From Arthrobacter sp. FB24 (GTDB taxonomy: Bacteria; Actinomycetota; Actinomycetes; Actinomycetales; Micrococcaceae): a DNA stretch of 64,000 bases. This document shows, piece after piece, positions 1-8,383 of the stretch. The notes below the pieces were generated by a model, which did not search any database, was not told where the DNA came from, and saw only the letters and a list, made by a program, of their open reading frames with translations. A program made the translations under genes and the position numbers. Location: assembly GCF_000196235.1 (NCBI RefSeq), contig NC_008541.1, positions 3,162,001 to 3,226,000 of the forward strand, written 5' to 3'. The first letter of the stretch is position 1; each line of letters opens with the position of its first letter.

Positions 1-229
1 GCTCGATCGGGTACCCGCGGTACCGCAGGATTCCGGCATCGCCGTCGATGTAGGTAATGGCCGATGTGGTGGCCGCGGTGTTCATGAAACCGGGGTCAAA
101 GGCAACGGCGCCTGTCTGCTTCAGCAGTTTGGAAACGTCATAGCCTTCGTTTCCTTCTACAACCTTGATGCGCGGGAGTTCGAGTTCGCCGCCCGCGTGG
201 CGCAGGGTTGCGCTGGTGGTCTCAGTCAT
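1..229 (-). CDS. gltA: Citrate synthase, N-terminal part (gene runs off the left edge)
   Basis: Only the first 76 codons are present. The start ATG is at 229, preceded by AGGAG five bases upstream. The reading frame begins [11 protein letters not shown] and reaches [14 protein letters not shown] at about residues 63-76, which is the signature near the N-terminus of type II citrate synthases ('D-G-x-x-G-I-L-x-Y-R-G-Y-P-I'). The enzyme condenses acetyl-CoA and oxaloacetate to citrate in the TCA cycle, in the cytoplasm. The catalytic His/Asp residues lie beyond the window. It is transcribed away from dapC's end in the same direction, with 248 bases between them, so it probably has its own promoter. 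Whether it is the main citrate synthase or a methylcitrate synthase paralogue cannot be decided from this part. Confidence 0.9.
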   Translation of the reverse strand, partial: MTETTSATLRHAGGELELPRIKVVEGNEGYDVSKLLKQTGAVAFDPGFMNTAATTSAITYIDGDAGILRYRGYPIE

Positions 230-477
230 GGAGTCTCCTCATGAGGCGCCAGGGCCTCTCTGTAGAAAGCTTGATCCAACCTCCGGTGGAGCCGCCCGAG
301 GAGCCTGCAAGGCAGGGATTCCAACGGCCGGGCTGCCTTCTTGTAGAAAGCCACCATTGATAGTCAGTTAAAAAGTACCGCTCCAAGGCAAGGTGACACT
401 AATCCGGTAGTGCCTAAATGCCCCTAAAACGCCCCCGTTGTGTTGCGTGTCACATCATTGTTACGGACCCGTAGCCA

Positions 478-1626
478 CTAAGTGCCGGCGGTCAGCCGTG
501 CCACTGCCGCGTCGATCCGCTCGTCCGCGGCAGTCAGCGCCACCCGGATGAACCCGTTGCCGGCGTCGCCGTAGAAGACGCCGGGCCCCACCACGATTCC
601 TAGCTCGGCCAGCCTGCCCACGGTGTCCCACGTTGCCTCTCCGGCAGTGCACCACAGGTAGAGCCCGGCCCTGGACTCGTGGATTGTCAGCCCGAAGGCC
701 TCGAGTGCCGGAACTATCCGTTCCCGCCGTCCGCGGTAAAGGTCTTTCTGGGCCTCTACGTGGGCATCGTCCCCGAGTGCGACCCGCATTGCTTCCTGCA
801 CCGGGTAGGGAACGATCATGCCGGCGTGTTTGCGGCTGTTGACCAGGTTGGCCATGATCACCGGATCGCCCGCGACGAACGCGGCGCGGTAGCCCGCAAG
901 GTTTGACTGCTTACTCAGCGAATACACCGCGAGCAGGCCGTCATGGGATGCTCCGGCAACGCGGGGGTCCAGGATGCTGGGCACCGGGTGGCCGCCGCGC
1001 TGGACGTCCCACTCCCCCCAGCCGAGCTCCGCATAGCATTCGTCGGACGCAACCACGGCGCCTAGCCCTCGGGCCTGGTCCACGATCCGCTTCAACGATG
1101 CGGCGTCACGGACGCTTCCCGTGGGGTTGGCCGGCGAGTTGACCCAGACGAGCCGGACGCGCTGCCGTGTGTCGTCATCCAGTTCATCAAGGTCGTCGGC
1201 CGCAATCTGTTCAGCGCCGGCGAATGACGCCCCGATGTCGTACGTGGGGTAAGCAACGGTAGGACGGACGACGACGTCTCCGGGCTTCAGGCCCAAGAGG
1301 AACGGCAGCCAGGCCACAAGTTCCTTCGACCCGACGGTGGGCATCACGTCCCGGGGGTCCAGCCCGGGAACGCCGCGGCGGCGCGCGAACCAATCGGCGA
1401 TCGCTGCGCGAAGTTCCGGCGTTCCATGCACTGTGGGGTACCCCGGAGCGTCAGCGGCCCGCTGGAGCGCCTCCTGGATCAGCGCGGGCGTATGGTCCAC
1501 GGGCGTGCCGATGGAAAGGTTGACTGCCCCTCCGGGGTACTCCGCGGCCCTGGCAAGATACGGTGCCATGGCTTCCCACGGGTAATCGGGCAGGCTGAGT
1601 CCGAAGCTGCGTACCGCGGAGGTCAC
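478..1626 (-). CDS. dapC: Succinyldiaminopimelate transaminase
   Basis: Class I/II PLP-dependent aminotransferase of 382 residues. It converts N-succinyl-2-amino-6-ketopimelate to N-succinyl-LL-diaminopimelate in the succinylase branch of lysine and peptidoglycan precursor synthesis. The motif NSPANPTG lies at about residues 163-170, SDECYAE at about 194-200, and the PLP lysine in YSLSKQSNLAG at about K239. I place the start at GTG 1626, because a purine-rich TGAGGCG overlapping the fdxA stop serves as ribosome site; an upstream ATG would overlap fdxA by 35 bases. The fdxA-dapC order is the usual actinobacterial pairing and suggests cotranscription. DapC is the best call, though other class I aminotransferases look similar. 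Confidence 0.88.
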   Translation of the reverse strand: MTSAVRSFGLSLPDYPWEAMAPYLARAAEYPGGAVNLSIGTPVDHTPALIQEALQRAADAPGYPTVHGTPELRAAIADWFARRRGVPGLDPRDVMPTVGSKELVAWLPFLLGLKPGDVVVRPTVAYPTYDIGASFAGAEQIAADDLDELDDDTRQRVRLVWVNSPANPTGSVRDAASLKRIVDQARGLGAVVASDECYAELGWGEWDVQRGGHPVPSILDPRVAGASHDGLLAVYSLSKQSNLAGYRAAFVAGDPVIMANLVNSRKHAGMIVPYPVQEAMRVALGDDAHVEAQKDLYRGRRERIVPALEAFGLTIHESRAGLYLWCTAGEATWDTVGRLAELGIVVGPGVFYGDAGNGFIRVALTAADERIDAAVARLTAGT

Positions 1627-1636
1627 GCCAGACGCC

Positions 1637-1963
1637 TCAGTGATCCTGGTTCTGGGGCGGCAGGGCGGCAATCATCGGGTGGTCGGTGTGCGTGTTGCCC
1701 ACCTTAGCGGCGCCGCCGGGAGAACCCAGCTCGTCGAAGAATTCAACGTTGGCCTTGTAGTAGTCGGCCCACTCATCGGGGGTGTCATCCTCGTAGTAGA
1801 TGGCTTCGACGGGGCAGACCGGCTCGCAGGCGCCGCAGTCGACGCATTCGTCCGGATGAATGTAGAGGGACCGCTCACCCTCGTAGATGCAGTCGACGGG
1901 GCATTCCTCAATACATGCCTTGTCCTTGACATCTACACACGGCTGCGCGATTACGTACGTCAC
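1637..1963 (-). CDS. fdxA: 7Fe-8S ferredoxin
   Basis: Small electron carrier of 108 residues. Cysteines at 9, 17, 21, 25 and at 40, 43, 46, 50 form the two-cluster pattern of bacterial 7Fe/8Fe ferredoxins: C9, C17 and C50 suit a 3Fe-4S cluster, and C21, C40, C43 and C46 suit a 4Fe-4S cluster. The acidic C-terminal half (EDDTPDEWADYYKAN) is the usual actinobacterial FdxA/FdxC extension. It likely donates electrons to cytochromes P450 or other oxidoreductases; the partner is not evident here. dapC follows after 10 bases in the same direction, so the two probably share a transcript. The gene is divergent from the small gene at 2127. Confidence 0.93.
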   Translation of the reverse strand: MTYVIAQPCVDVKDKACIEECPVDCIYEGERSLYIHPDECVDCGACEPVCPVEAIYYEDDTPDEWADYYKANVEFFDELGSPGGAAKVGNTHTDHPMIAALPPQNQDH

Positions 1964-2126
1964 GTCCCTTGCCTCTCCACGTTGGTTCCGGCGTTCGGCC
2001 GGATATCACTCCCGGCCTGAGCGCCGGGCTGCTGACTTCTGAGCCTATTATCTACCAGCCTGTTCCCGCGAACCTAGCGCGTCATACAAAGCCCTGCGTC
2101 ATACAAGCCCGGCGTCCTAGTATGAA

Positions 2127-2387
2127 GTGGTGAATTCGCAGATCCCCCCTCCCCGGCAGTTCCTTGAAGGCGCCCCCCTGGGCACGAGGGTGGTGGTGCG
2201 TTACAGGATAGCGGAGGGACTGACGGACGCACTGGGCGACCTGGTGGGGATCAACCAGGCGGAATGCACCGTGCGGACCCGGCGGACAGACGTCGTCATT
2301 CCGTTGGCCATGGTGGTGGCGGCGAAGCCGGTGCCGCCGGCACCGGCGCGGCGTGCCGCGCGTACCGCGCCCTGGCCCCAGCCGTAG
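2127..2387 (+). CDS. Small SH3-fold protein like the N-terminal domain of Rv0428c-type acetyltransferases
   Basis: Conserved small protein of 86 residues that starts with tandem GTG codons at 2127/2130. The segment PLGTRVVVRYRIAEGLTDALGDLVG followed by VIPLAMVVAAKPVPP resembles the small beta-barrel found at the N-terminus of Rv0428c-type GNAT proteins (inference from memory of the family, described in pieces here). There is no GNAT domain after it, so it is a standalone version. The C-terminal 18 residues are Ala/Pro/Arg-rich and probably disordered. It is divergent from fdxA and sits 32 bases ahead of the helix-turn-helix gene, so the two may be cotranscribed. The function is unknown. Confidence 0.65.
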   Translation: MVNSQIPPPRQFLEGAPLGTRVVVRYRIAEGLTDALGDLVGINQAECTVRTRRTDVVIPLAMVVAAKPVPPAPARRAARTAPWPQP

Positions 2388-2418
2388 CCGTACCGACCGG
2401 CTTGGCTACACTTTCCCT

Positions 2419-2928
2419 ATGAACCGGCCGGAGCAGGACCCTGATGCGGACGTTGCCGCCAAGGGCCGTGCCCTCAGCTCGCCGCTGCGGCTTCGGATCC
2501 TGCGGATGTGCCTGCACCAGTCCCGGACCAACAAGGAGATCGCCGAACTCCTCGGCCTCAACCCGGCGTCAAGCCTGCACCACGTCCGGACTCTCGTGCG
2601 GACCGGGTTCCTGGTACCTGAGGAGCGCCGGAAAGGCAAGAAGGGCGCCGTCGAGGTTCCCTACACGGCAAGCCGCACGTCCTGGCGTACGCCCGTCGAC
2701 AACGTGGCTCCTATCCTGATCGAGACGTTCCTGCAGGAGACCAGGGATCTTCCGTCGGAAGACATCGAGGTGTGGCGCCTCGGGGTGAAATTCAACGCCG
2801 CCCGCCGGGAGGAAATGCTCGGCAAGCTGAGAGCGGTCATGGAAGAGTACGTCCGGCTCCCGGCCGACGACGACGGCGAGGCCACCTCGCTGATGATCGC
2901 CCACCACCGGGACCCCACAGCCGGTTGA
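2419..2928 (+). CDS. ArsR-type winged-helix regulator
   Basis: Protein of 169 residues starting at ATG 2419. Residues about 18-65 form a winged helix of the ArsR/helix-turn-helix_20 type: LSSPLRLRILRMCL is helix 1, TNKEIAELLGLNPASSLHHV is the recognition helix-turn-helix, and the wing contains EERRKGKKGA. The C-terminal half is helical and charged and could be a dimer or sensor region; no cysteine or histidine metal cluster is seen. The upstream frame stays open to 2353 but lacks a good ribosome site. Target genes are not evident. The neighbouring membrane protein is convergent, so simple local autoregulation is as likely as anything. Confidence 0.8.
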   Translation: MNRPEQDPDADVAAKGRALSSPLRLRILRMCLHQSRTNKEIAELLGLNPASSLHHVRTLVRTGFLVPEERRKGKKGAVEVPYTASRTSWRTPVDNVAPILIETFLQETRDLPSEDIEVWRLGVKFNAARREEMLGKLRAVMEEYVRLPADDDGEATSLMIAHHRDPTAG

Positions 2929-2947
2929 GCCGGCGCTGACGAAACCG

Positions 2948-3331
2948 TCAGGCCGGCGGCCCCTGCCTCCGGTAGCGCCGGCACCACAGGAGCATGAGCA
3001 CGGTTGTTCCCGCGATGCCGTAGATCCAGGTGTTCCCCGGAAGGTCACCGACGATGAGCCGTTTGCCGGGCTCCAGCATCGACAGCCAGCCCGCCAGGAC
3101 ATAGGCGAGGCCGCCGCACACCGCCGTCGGGATGACTGAGCGGAAGGCTGCCCCGAGGAGCAGCTGGACTGATCCGAGAAGGACCAGCGCTGCCACTGCA
3201 CCCCAGGGAAGCACGACGCCGGCCAGCATCCACTGCTGGCGGTGCAGGACCGTACCTGCCGTGGCAACAAAAAGAGCTGCCGGCACGGCGGCGGCAATGC
3301 CGCCTGCCATGCCGGCAGCTCTAGTGTTCAC
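2948..3331 (-). CDS. Four-helix integral membrane protein of unknown function
   Basis: Conserved-looking membrane protein of 127 residues with four hydrophobic segments, at about residues 8-28, 34-58, 64-84 and 100-117. It ends in a basic tail (CRRYRRQG). It begins 27 bases after the typA stop on the same strand and is probably cotranscribed with typA. Similar short membrane proteins accompany typA/mshB in other actinobacteria (DUF6113-type, tentative). The mshB gene often found at this place is not present between it and typA. No catalytic motif is visible, so I cannot assign a function. Confidence 0.75.
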   Translation of the reverse strand: MNTRAAGMAGGIAAAVPAALFVATAGTVLHRQQWMLAGVVLPWGAVAALVLLGSVQLLLGAAFRSVIPTAVCGGLAYVLAGWLSMLEPGKRLIVGDLPGNTWIYGIAGTTVLMLLWCRRYRRQGPPA

Positions 3332-3358
3332 GAGAGTGATGACCCGAACGTGCCGGGA

Positions 3359-5287
3359 TCAGACCTTGGCGCGGGCGCGGTTGGCCTTGGCACGTTCGTT
3401 GGTGTCCAGGATGACCTTGCGGATACGGATGGACTCCGGGGTGACCTCAACGCACTCGTCCTCGCGGGCGAATTCGAGGGACTCTTCGAGGGTCAGGTCG
3501 CGCGGCGGCGTCAGGTTCTCGAAGGTGTCGGAGGAGGCTGCACGCATGTTGGTGAGCTTCTTTTCCTTAGTGATGTTGACGTCCATGTCGTCCGCGCGGG
3601 AGTTCTCGCCGACGATCATGCCCTCGTAGACCTCTGAGGTGGGCTTCACGAAGAAGGAGCCGCGTTCCTGCAGGTTGATCATGGCGAATGGCGTTACCAC
3701 ACCGGCGCGATCGGCGATCATCGAACCGTTGGTACGGTACTCGATCGGACCGGCCCAGGGCTCGTAGCCCTCGGAGATGGAGGCCGCGATGCCGGCGCCA
3801 CGGGTGTCCGTGAGGAACTTGGTGCGGAAACCGATCAGGCCACGGGCCGGAACGATGAACTCCATGCGGCACCAGCCGGTGCCGTGGTTGGCCATGTTGG
3901 TCATGCGGCCCTTGCGGGCTGCCATGAGCTGCGTGACGGCGCCGAGGTACTCTTCCGGCACGTCGATGGTCATGTGCTCCATCGGCTCGTGGATCTTGCC
4001 GTCGATGGTCTTGGTGACCACCTGCGGCTTACCGACCGTCAGCTCGAAGCCTTCGCGTCGCATCTGCTCAACGAGGATGGCGAGCGCGAGCTCGCCACGG
4101 CCCTGGACTTCCCAAGCGTCGGGACGCTCGGTGGGGAGAACCTTGATGGAGACGTTACCGATCAGTTCCTTGTCCAGGCGGTCCTTCACCTGGCGGGCCG
4201 TGACCTTGGCGCCCTTGACCTTGCCGGCCAGCGGCGAGGTGTTGATACCGATGGTCATGGAGATCGCGGGATCGTCCACGGTGATCAGGGGCAGCGGCTG
4301 CGGGTTCTCGGCGTCGGTCAGGGTCTCACCGATGGTGATTTCCTCGATGCCGGCGACGGCGACGATCTCACCCGGGCCTGCGGACTCGGTCGGAACGCGG
4401 TCCAGGGCCTTGGTGGCCAGCAGTTCGGTGATCTTGACGTTCTTCAGCTCACCGTTGGCGCGTGCCCAGGCCACGGTCTGGCCCTTGCGCAGCGTGCCGT
4501 TGTAGATGCGGAGCAGAGCCAGGCGGCCGAGGAACGGGGAGGCGTCCAGGTTGGTGACGTGCGCCTGCAGGACACCGTTCGGGTTGTACGTCGGCGCCGG
4601 GATGTGTTCGATGATGGTCTTGAACAGCGGCTCAAGGTCCTCGTTCTCCGGAGCCGTGCCGTCGGCCGGCTGCTCGAGGGAGGCGCGGCCAACCTTGGCG
4701 GCGGCGTAGACGACCGGGACTTCGAGGATCTTGTCCAGGTCCAGGTCAGGGACTTCGTCGGCAAGGTCGGACGCCAGGCCCAGGAGCAGGTCCATGGACT
4801 CGTGGACAACTTCTTCGATCCGCGCATCGGGGCGGTCGGTCTTGTTGACCAGCAGGATCACCGGCAGGTGCGCGGCGAGGGCCTTGCGGAGCACGAACCG
4901 GGTCTGGGGCAGGGGGCCCTCAGAAGCGTCGACGAGGAGCACAACGCCATCAACCATGGACAGGCCGCGCTCCACCTCGCCGCCGAAGTCGGCGTGGCCG
5001 GGGGTGTCGATCACGTTGATTGTGATGGTCTCGCCCTTGGAGGACGGTCCGTTGTAGGCCACTGTGGTGTTCTTGGCCAGGATGGTGATGCCCTTTTCGC
5101 GCTCCAGGTCACCGGAGTCCATGACGCGGTCTTCCAGGTGGTTGTGCTCGGCAAAGGAGTTGGTCTGCTTGAGCATGGCGTCGACCAGGGTGGTCTTGCC
5201 GTGGTCAACGTGGGCCACGATCGCGACGTTGCGCAGGTCACTGCGCGATGCAGTGGCTACCGCGGTGTTGGTGGTGGTTTCAGACAT
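3359..5287 (-). CDS. typA: Ribosome-associated translational GTPase TypA/BipA
   Basis: Translational GTPase of 642 residues, close to the usual family length. The GTP-binding motifs are AHVDHGKT (residues 25-32), the switch EREKGITI (62-69), DTPGH (94-98) and NKTD (148-151). EF-G-like domains II, III and V and the BipA-specific C-terminal domain follow, with the segment GRGELALAILVEQMRREGFE. It acts at the 70S ribosome and supports large-subunit assembly and growth under stress and cold. The N-terminal dozen residues (TTTNTAVATASRS) are a short non-conserved leader. The 274 bases upstream, divergent with the SGNH lipoprotein gene, must hold its promoter. Confidence 0.96.
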   Translation of the reverse strand: MSETTTNTAVATASRSDLRNVAIVAHVDHGKTTLVDAMLKQTNSFAEHNHLEDRVMDSGDLEREKGITILAKNTTVAYNGPSSKGETITINVIDTPGHADFGGEVERGLSMVDGVVLLVDASEGPLPQTRFVLRKALAAHLPVILLVNKTDRPDARIEEVVHESMDLLLGLASDLADEVPDLDLDKILEVPVVYAAAKVGRASLEQPADGTAPENEDLEPLFKTIIEHIPAPTYNPNGVLQAHVTNLDASPFLGRLALLRIYNGTLRKGQTVAWARANGELKNVKITELLATKALDRVPTESAGPGEIVAVAGIEEITIGETLTDAENPQPLPLITVDDPAISMTIGINTSPLAGKVKGAKVTARQVKDRLDKELIGNVSIKVLPTERPDAWEVQGRGELALAILVEQMRREGFELTVGKPQVVTKTIDGKIHEPMEHMTIDVPEEYLGAVTQLMAARKGRMTNMANHGTGWCRMEFIVPARGLIGFRTKFLTDTRGAGIAASISEGYEPWAGPIEYRTNGSMIADRAGVVTPFAMINLQERGSFFVKPTSEVYEGMIVGENSRADDMDVNITKEKKLTNMRAASSDTFENLTPPRDLTLEESLEFAREDECVEVTPESIRIRKVILDTNERAKANRARAKV

Positions 5288-5561
5288 GCGTTATTGCTCG
5301 ATTCAGTGGTGAAGTCAGCTGTGGTATCGCGACATTTCCAACCGGAACGCACGACGGACGAGACCCTTTGGCACAGGGCGCCTTCTACAAGTCTAAGCGC
5401 TAGGTCATTTATTGGCCTAAAAACCCCAAAACGGCGCCCTCGGGCCCCCGTTACCGAAGCGTCACTTTAATGGGATGAATAGTGCGTAAAGTTACTGGAT
5501 ATTCCCACTGCTATGCCGCATGATTGCGGAGGTAACAGCAAGCCCAGCCCGGAGACCATAG

Positions 5562-6512
5562 ATGCGAATTGCCTCAGCATTGCCCCGCTTCATCGCACCT
5601 ATGATCGCGGTCGGCGTTCTGGTATCCGGCTGCGGCCAGGCATCACAGGTACCGGACACCGCCGCGGAATCGAAAGGTCCCGCTGCCAGCGCCGCGGCAC
5701 AGCCGTCAACCGGAGCCGTTCCGCTTAAGTCTGCCTCCGTTCCCCGGAAGTCAGCCGCCGCACCGGTGGCTGCTGCGCCGGGTGAACCCGTGGCAGCTGG
5801 TTCAGCATCGAAGGCACAGCTCACCCCGGAACTTGACCCGGCTACCATGGCCCCCGGGTCCGTCTACAAGAACCCTGCGAACGGCCGCAATGAAGTCATC
5901 GTGGCCAACATCAGGCGGACCGCCGTCCTGATCGGGGATTCCCAGTCCGAGCCGGAATCCGGCTGGCCGCGCCAGGGCCTGGCCGCCATGGGCTACAACG
6001 TCTTCTTCTGCGGCCGCGGTGGCACCGGGTATGTTGCCTCGAACGGCAAGACCGGAAACTACATCGACGCCCTGCAGCGCGGAGACTGGCAGCTTCCCTA
6101 CGGCTCCCCCGCGCTGGTTGTCATCGAAGGCGGTGGAAACGATGCTGCACGTGGGGCAACCGACGCCCAGATCGTGGCCAATGCCGAGCGCCTGATCGCG
6201 TCGCTCAAGCAGCGCTACCCTGGATCCAAGTTCGCCATGATCGGCACTTTGGCCCGCGGGGTCACCTACGGCGGCGGGCGCCGGTCACAGGTGGATACAC
6301 TGCTCAGCACCGTCGCGGCCAAGCACACCATCCCCTTCATCAGCGTTGGAGACTGGCTGACCAGATACAACCTGGCCAAGGAACTGGCGGACGGCGTGCA
6401 CATGAACAGCGTCGGACACAAGGCACTGGGCACGATTCTGGCCGCACGGCTGAAGGAACTGGGCCTTGAGGCCCCGGCTCAGCCAGCCACATCGGCGCTG
6501 CCGGTTGGCTAG
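5562..6512 (+). CDS. Exported SGNH-hydrolase-fold lipoprotein
   Basis: Protein of 316 residues with a lipoprotein signal (residues 1-23, lipobox LVSGC, Cys24). A 75-residue Ala/Pro/Ser-rich tether follows, and then an SGNH/GDSL hydrolase domain (about 118-300). Visible catalytic elements are the nucleophile Ser127 in LIGDSQS, an oxyanion glycine in CGRGGTG, Asn193 in GGGNDA, and Asp277/His280 in DGVHMNS. It is expected to be anchored on the outer face of the membrane and to act as an esterase, acetylhydrolase or peptidoglycan/cell-wall polysaccharide deacetylase; the substrate is unknown. GGAG lies nine bases ahead of the ATG. It is a single-gene unit, closed by a strong hairpin terminator, convergent with the transporter operon. 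Confidence 0.85.
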   Translation: MRIASALPRFIAPMIAVGVLVSGCGQASQVPDTAAESKGPAASAAAQPSTGAVPLKSASVPRKSAAAPVAAAPGEPVAAGSASKAQLTPELDPATMAPGSVYKNPANGRNEVIVANIRRTAVLIGDSQSEPESGWPRQGLAAMGYNVFFCGRGGTGYVASNGKTGNYIDALQRGDWQLPYGSPALVVIEGGGNDAARGATDAQIVANAERLIASLKQRYPGSKFAMIGTLARGVTYGGGRRSQVDTLLSTVAAKHTIPFISVGDWLTRYNLAKELADGVHMNSVGHKALGTILAARLKELGLEAPAQPATSALPVG

Positions 6513-6564
6513 GGCGGCGTCCCGCCCTTGAGCTCACGTCTTCACGACGCAAGCGAACAAAGTA

Positions 6565-6608
6565 GGAGCCGGTATCCACCCAGCGGGGCGGCTACCGGCT
6601 CCTTCTTT
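6565..6608 (+). terminator. Rho-independent terminator after the SGNH lipoprotein gene
   Basis: A perfect 10-bp stem pairs GGAGCCGGTA (6565-6574) with TACCGGCTCC (6593-6602) across an 18-base loop, and TTCTTT follows. It lies 53 bases after the stop at 6512. The minus-strand reading also has a T-containing tail, so it could also stop transcripts of the convergent ABC transporter operon ending at 6657. Confidence 0.85.
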
Positions 6609-6656
6609 ATGCAACTGGCTTTGTGCAGATGGGCGAATGCTTAGGCGACGGCTTGC

Positions 6657-8372
6657 TTAGGCAACCTCGGGGGGCAGCATGAGCCGCGCCCCCGGAATGG
6701 CGTTGAGCAGTGCCTTCGTGTAGTCCATCTGCGGCGCGTCGAAGACGTCATCCGTTGAACTGGTTTCAACCAGCTTGCCCTTTTCCATCACGCAGACGTG
6801 GTCGGCAATCTGCCGGACCACGGCGAGGTCGTGCGTGATAAAGAGGTAGGTCAGGCCCAGCCTGGACTGGAGCTCAGCGAGCAGGTTCAGCACCTGCGCC
6901 TGGACCAGCACGTCGAGGGCGGAGACCGCCTCGTCGCAGATGATCACTTCCGGATCGAGTGCCAGTGCACGGGCAATGGCAACACGCTGTCGCTGACCGC
7001 CGGACAATTCATTCGGGTACCGCTGCATGGTGGACTGCGGCAGTGCCACCTGGTCCAGAAGCTCGCGGACTTTCTTCTCGCGGCTTGCCTTGTCCCCGAT
7101 CTTGTGGGTGCGCAGCGGTTCCTCGATAGTCCGGAAGATGTTGTACATCGGGTCGAGGGAACCGTACGGATCCTGGAAGATCGGCTGCACGCGGCGGCGG
7201 AACGCGAAGATCTCCTTGTTGTTGAGCGTGGACGTATCCACGCCGTCGAACACGATCTTGCCCGACGTCGGCTGCAGGAGGTTAAGCACCATCTGCGCCA
7301 CAGTGGACTTGCCGGAACCCGACTCCCCCACAATCGCCGTCGTCGTCCCGCGTTTGACGCTGAACGAGACGTCGTCCACGGCGGTGAAGTCGGTGGACTT
7401 ACCGAAGCCGGAACGGAGCTTGAACACCTTGCGGAGGTTCTGGATCTGGAGCACAGCCTCAGGCTGGGTGGGCTCGACAACCACGGCGTCGGTGGGGGCA
7501 AGCAGCTCATCGGATTCGACTCCGAGCTCCTTGGCCACCTGGATGCGGCGTGAAGCGAGAGACGGCGCCGAGGCAACCAGGCGCTGCGTGTACGGGTGCT
7601 GCGGGTTCTGCAGCAGCTCCAGCGACGGACCCGACTCCACCACCTGGCCCCGGTACATCACCACCACCTTGTCCGCCCGTTCGGCGGCGAGGCCGAGATC
7701 GTGCGTAATCAGCAGTACGGCCGTCCCGAGTTCGGTGGTCATCTTGTCCAGGTGGTCCAGGATCTGCCGCTGCACGGTCACGTCCAGGGCCGACGTCGGC
7801 TCATCGGCGATCAGCAGGCGCGGCTGGCAGGAGAGGCCAATCGCGATCAGGGCACGCTGACGCATGCCACCGGAAAACTCGTGCGGGTACTGCTTCGCGC
7901 GCCGCGCCGCATCGGGAAGCCCTGCTTCGGAAAGCACCTTCGCGACGTCGTCGGGTCCGCTGGGCAGCCCGTTCGCCTTCAGTGTTTCGCGGACCTGGTA
8001 ACCGATCTTCCAGACAGGGTTGAGGTTGGACATCGGGTCCTGAGGCACCATTCCGATGCTGTTGCCGCGCAATTCGATCATGCGCTTCTCGGAGGCGTGG
8101 GCAATGTCCTCACCGTCAAAGAAGACCTGCCCGGCCGCCACCCGGCCGTTTCCTGGAAGCAGGCCGATGGCGGCAAGCGCCGTCGTCGACTTGCCCGAAC
8201 CAGACTCGCCGACGATGGCAACCGTCTCACCGGGCATCACCGTGAGGTGGGCGTTCCGGACGGCGTTGACCTCGCCGTTGCTGGTGCTGAAATTGATCGC
8301 CAGATCCTTGATTTCAAGGAGCGGGCGTTCGGCAATGATGCCGGCTTCGTGGATTTCGACAGAGGCGTTCAT
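6657..8372 (-). CDS. Fused double ATPase of a peptide/nickel-type ABC importer (DppD-DppF fusion)
   Basis: Cytoplasmic ATP-binding subunit of about 571 residues carrying two complete nucleotide-binding domains in one chain. In NBD1, Walker A GESGSGKS is at about residues 55-62, signature FSGGMRQRA at about 166, and Walker B LLIADEP at about 186. In NBD2, Walker A is at about 349-356, with signature LSGGQRQRV and IICDEAVSALD. NBD1 is followed by the oligopeptide-type C-terminal extension (NPQHPYTQRLVAS). NBD2 has Ala in place of the usual Pro after DE (DEAVS), a tolerated change. The start at ATG 8372 is preceded by AAAGGGGA; an in-frame ATG 15 bases earlier overlaps the permease stop. It is the last gene of the 12154-6657 operon and energises the two permeases ahead of it. 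Confidence 0.93.
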   Translation of the reverse strand: MNASVEIHEAGIIAERPLLEIKDLAINFSTSNGEVNAVRNAHLTVMPGETVAIVGESGSGKSTTALAAIGLLPGNGRVAAGQVFFDGEDIAHASEKRMIELRGNSIGMVPQDPMSNLNPVWKIGYQVRETLKANGLPSGPDDVAKVLSEAGLPDAARRAKQYPHEFSGGMRQRALIAIGLSCQPRLLIADEPTSALDVTVQRQILDHLDKMTTELGTAVLLITHDLGLAAERADKVVVMYRGQVVESGPSLELLQNPQHPYTQRLVASAPSLASRRIQVAKELGVESDELLAPTDAVVVEPTQPEAVLQIQNLRKVFKLRSGFGKSTDFTAVDDVSFSVKRGTTTAIVGESGSGKSTVAQMVLNLLQPTSGKIVFDGVDTSTLNNKEIFAFRRRVQPIFQDPYGSLDPMYNIFRTIEEPLRTHKIGDKASREKKVRELLDQVALPQSTMQRYPNELSGGQRQRVAIARALALDPEVIICDEAVSALDVLVQAQVLNLLAELQSRLGLTYLFITHDLAVVRQIADHVCVMEKGKLVETSSTDDVFDAPQMDYTKALLNAIPGARLMLPPEVA

Positions 8373-8383
8373 GGCGTCCCCTT

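Noticed and set aside
261..351. A 10-bp direct repeat TGTAGAAAGC (261-270 and 342-351) upstream of gltA
   Set aside because: Two short copies 81 bases apart with no palindrome; this can arise by chance and gives no clear operator.
3884..5470. A 528-codon plus-strand open frame across the typA gene
   Set aside because: It is a mirror of the typA frame in high-GC DNA. Its translation is low-complexity Gly/Val/Asp-rich with no family, whereas the minus strand is a complete, textbook TypA.
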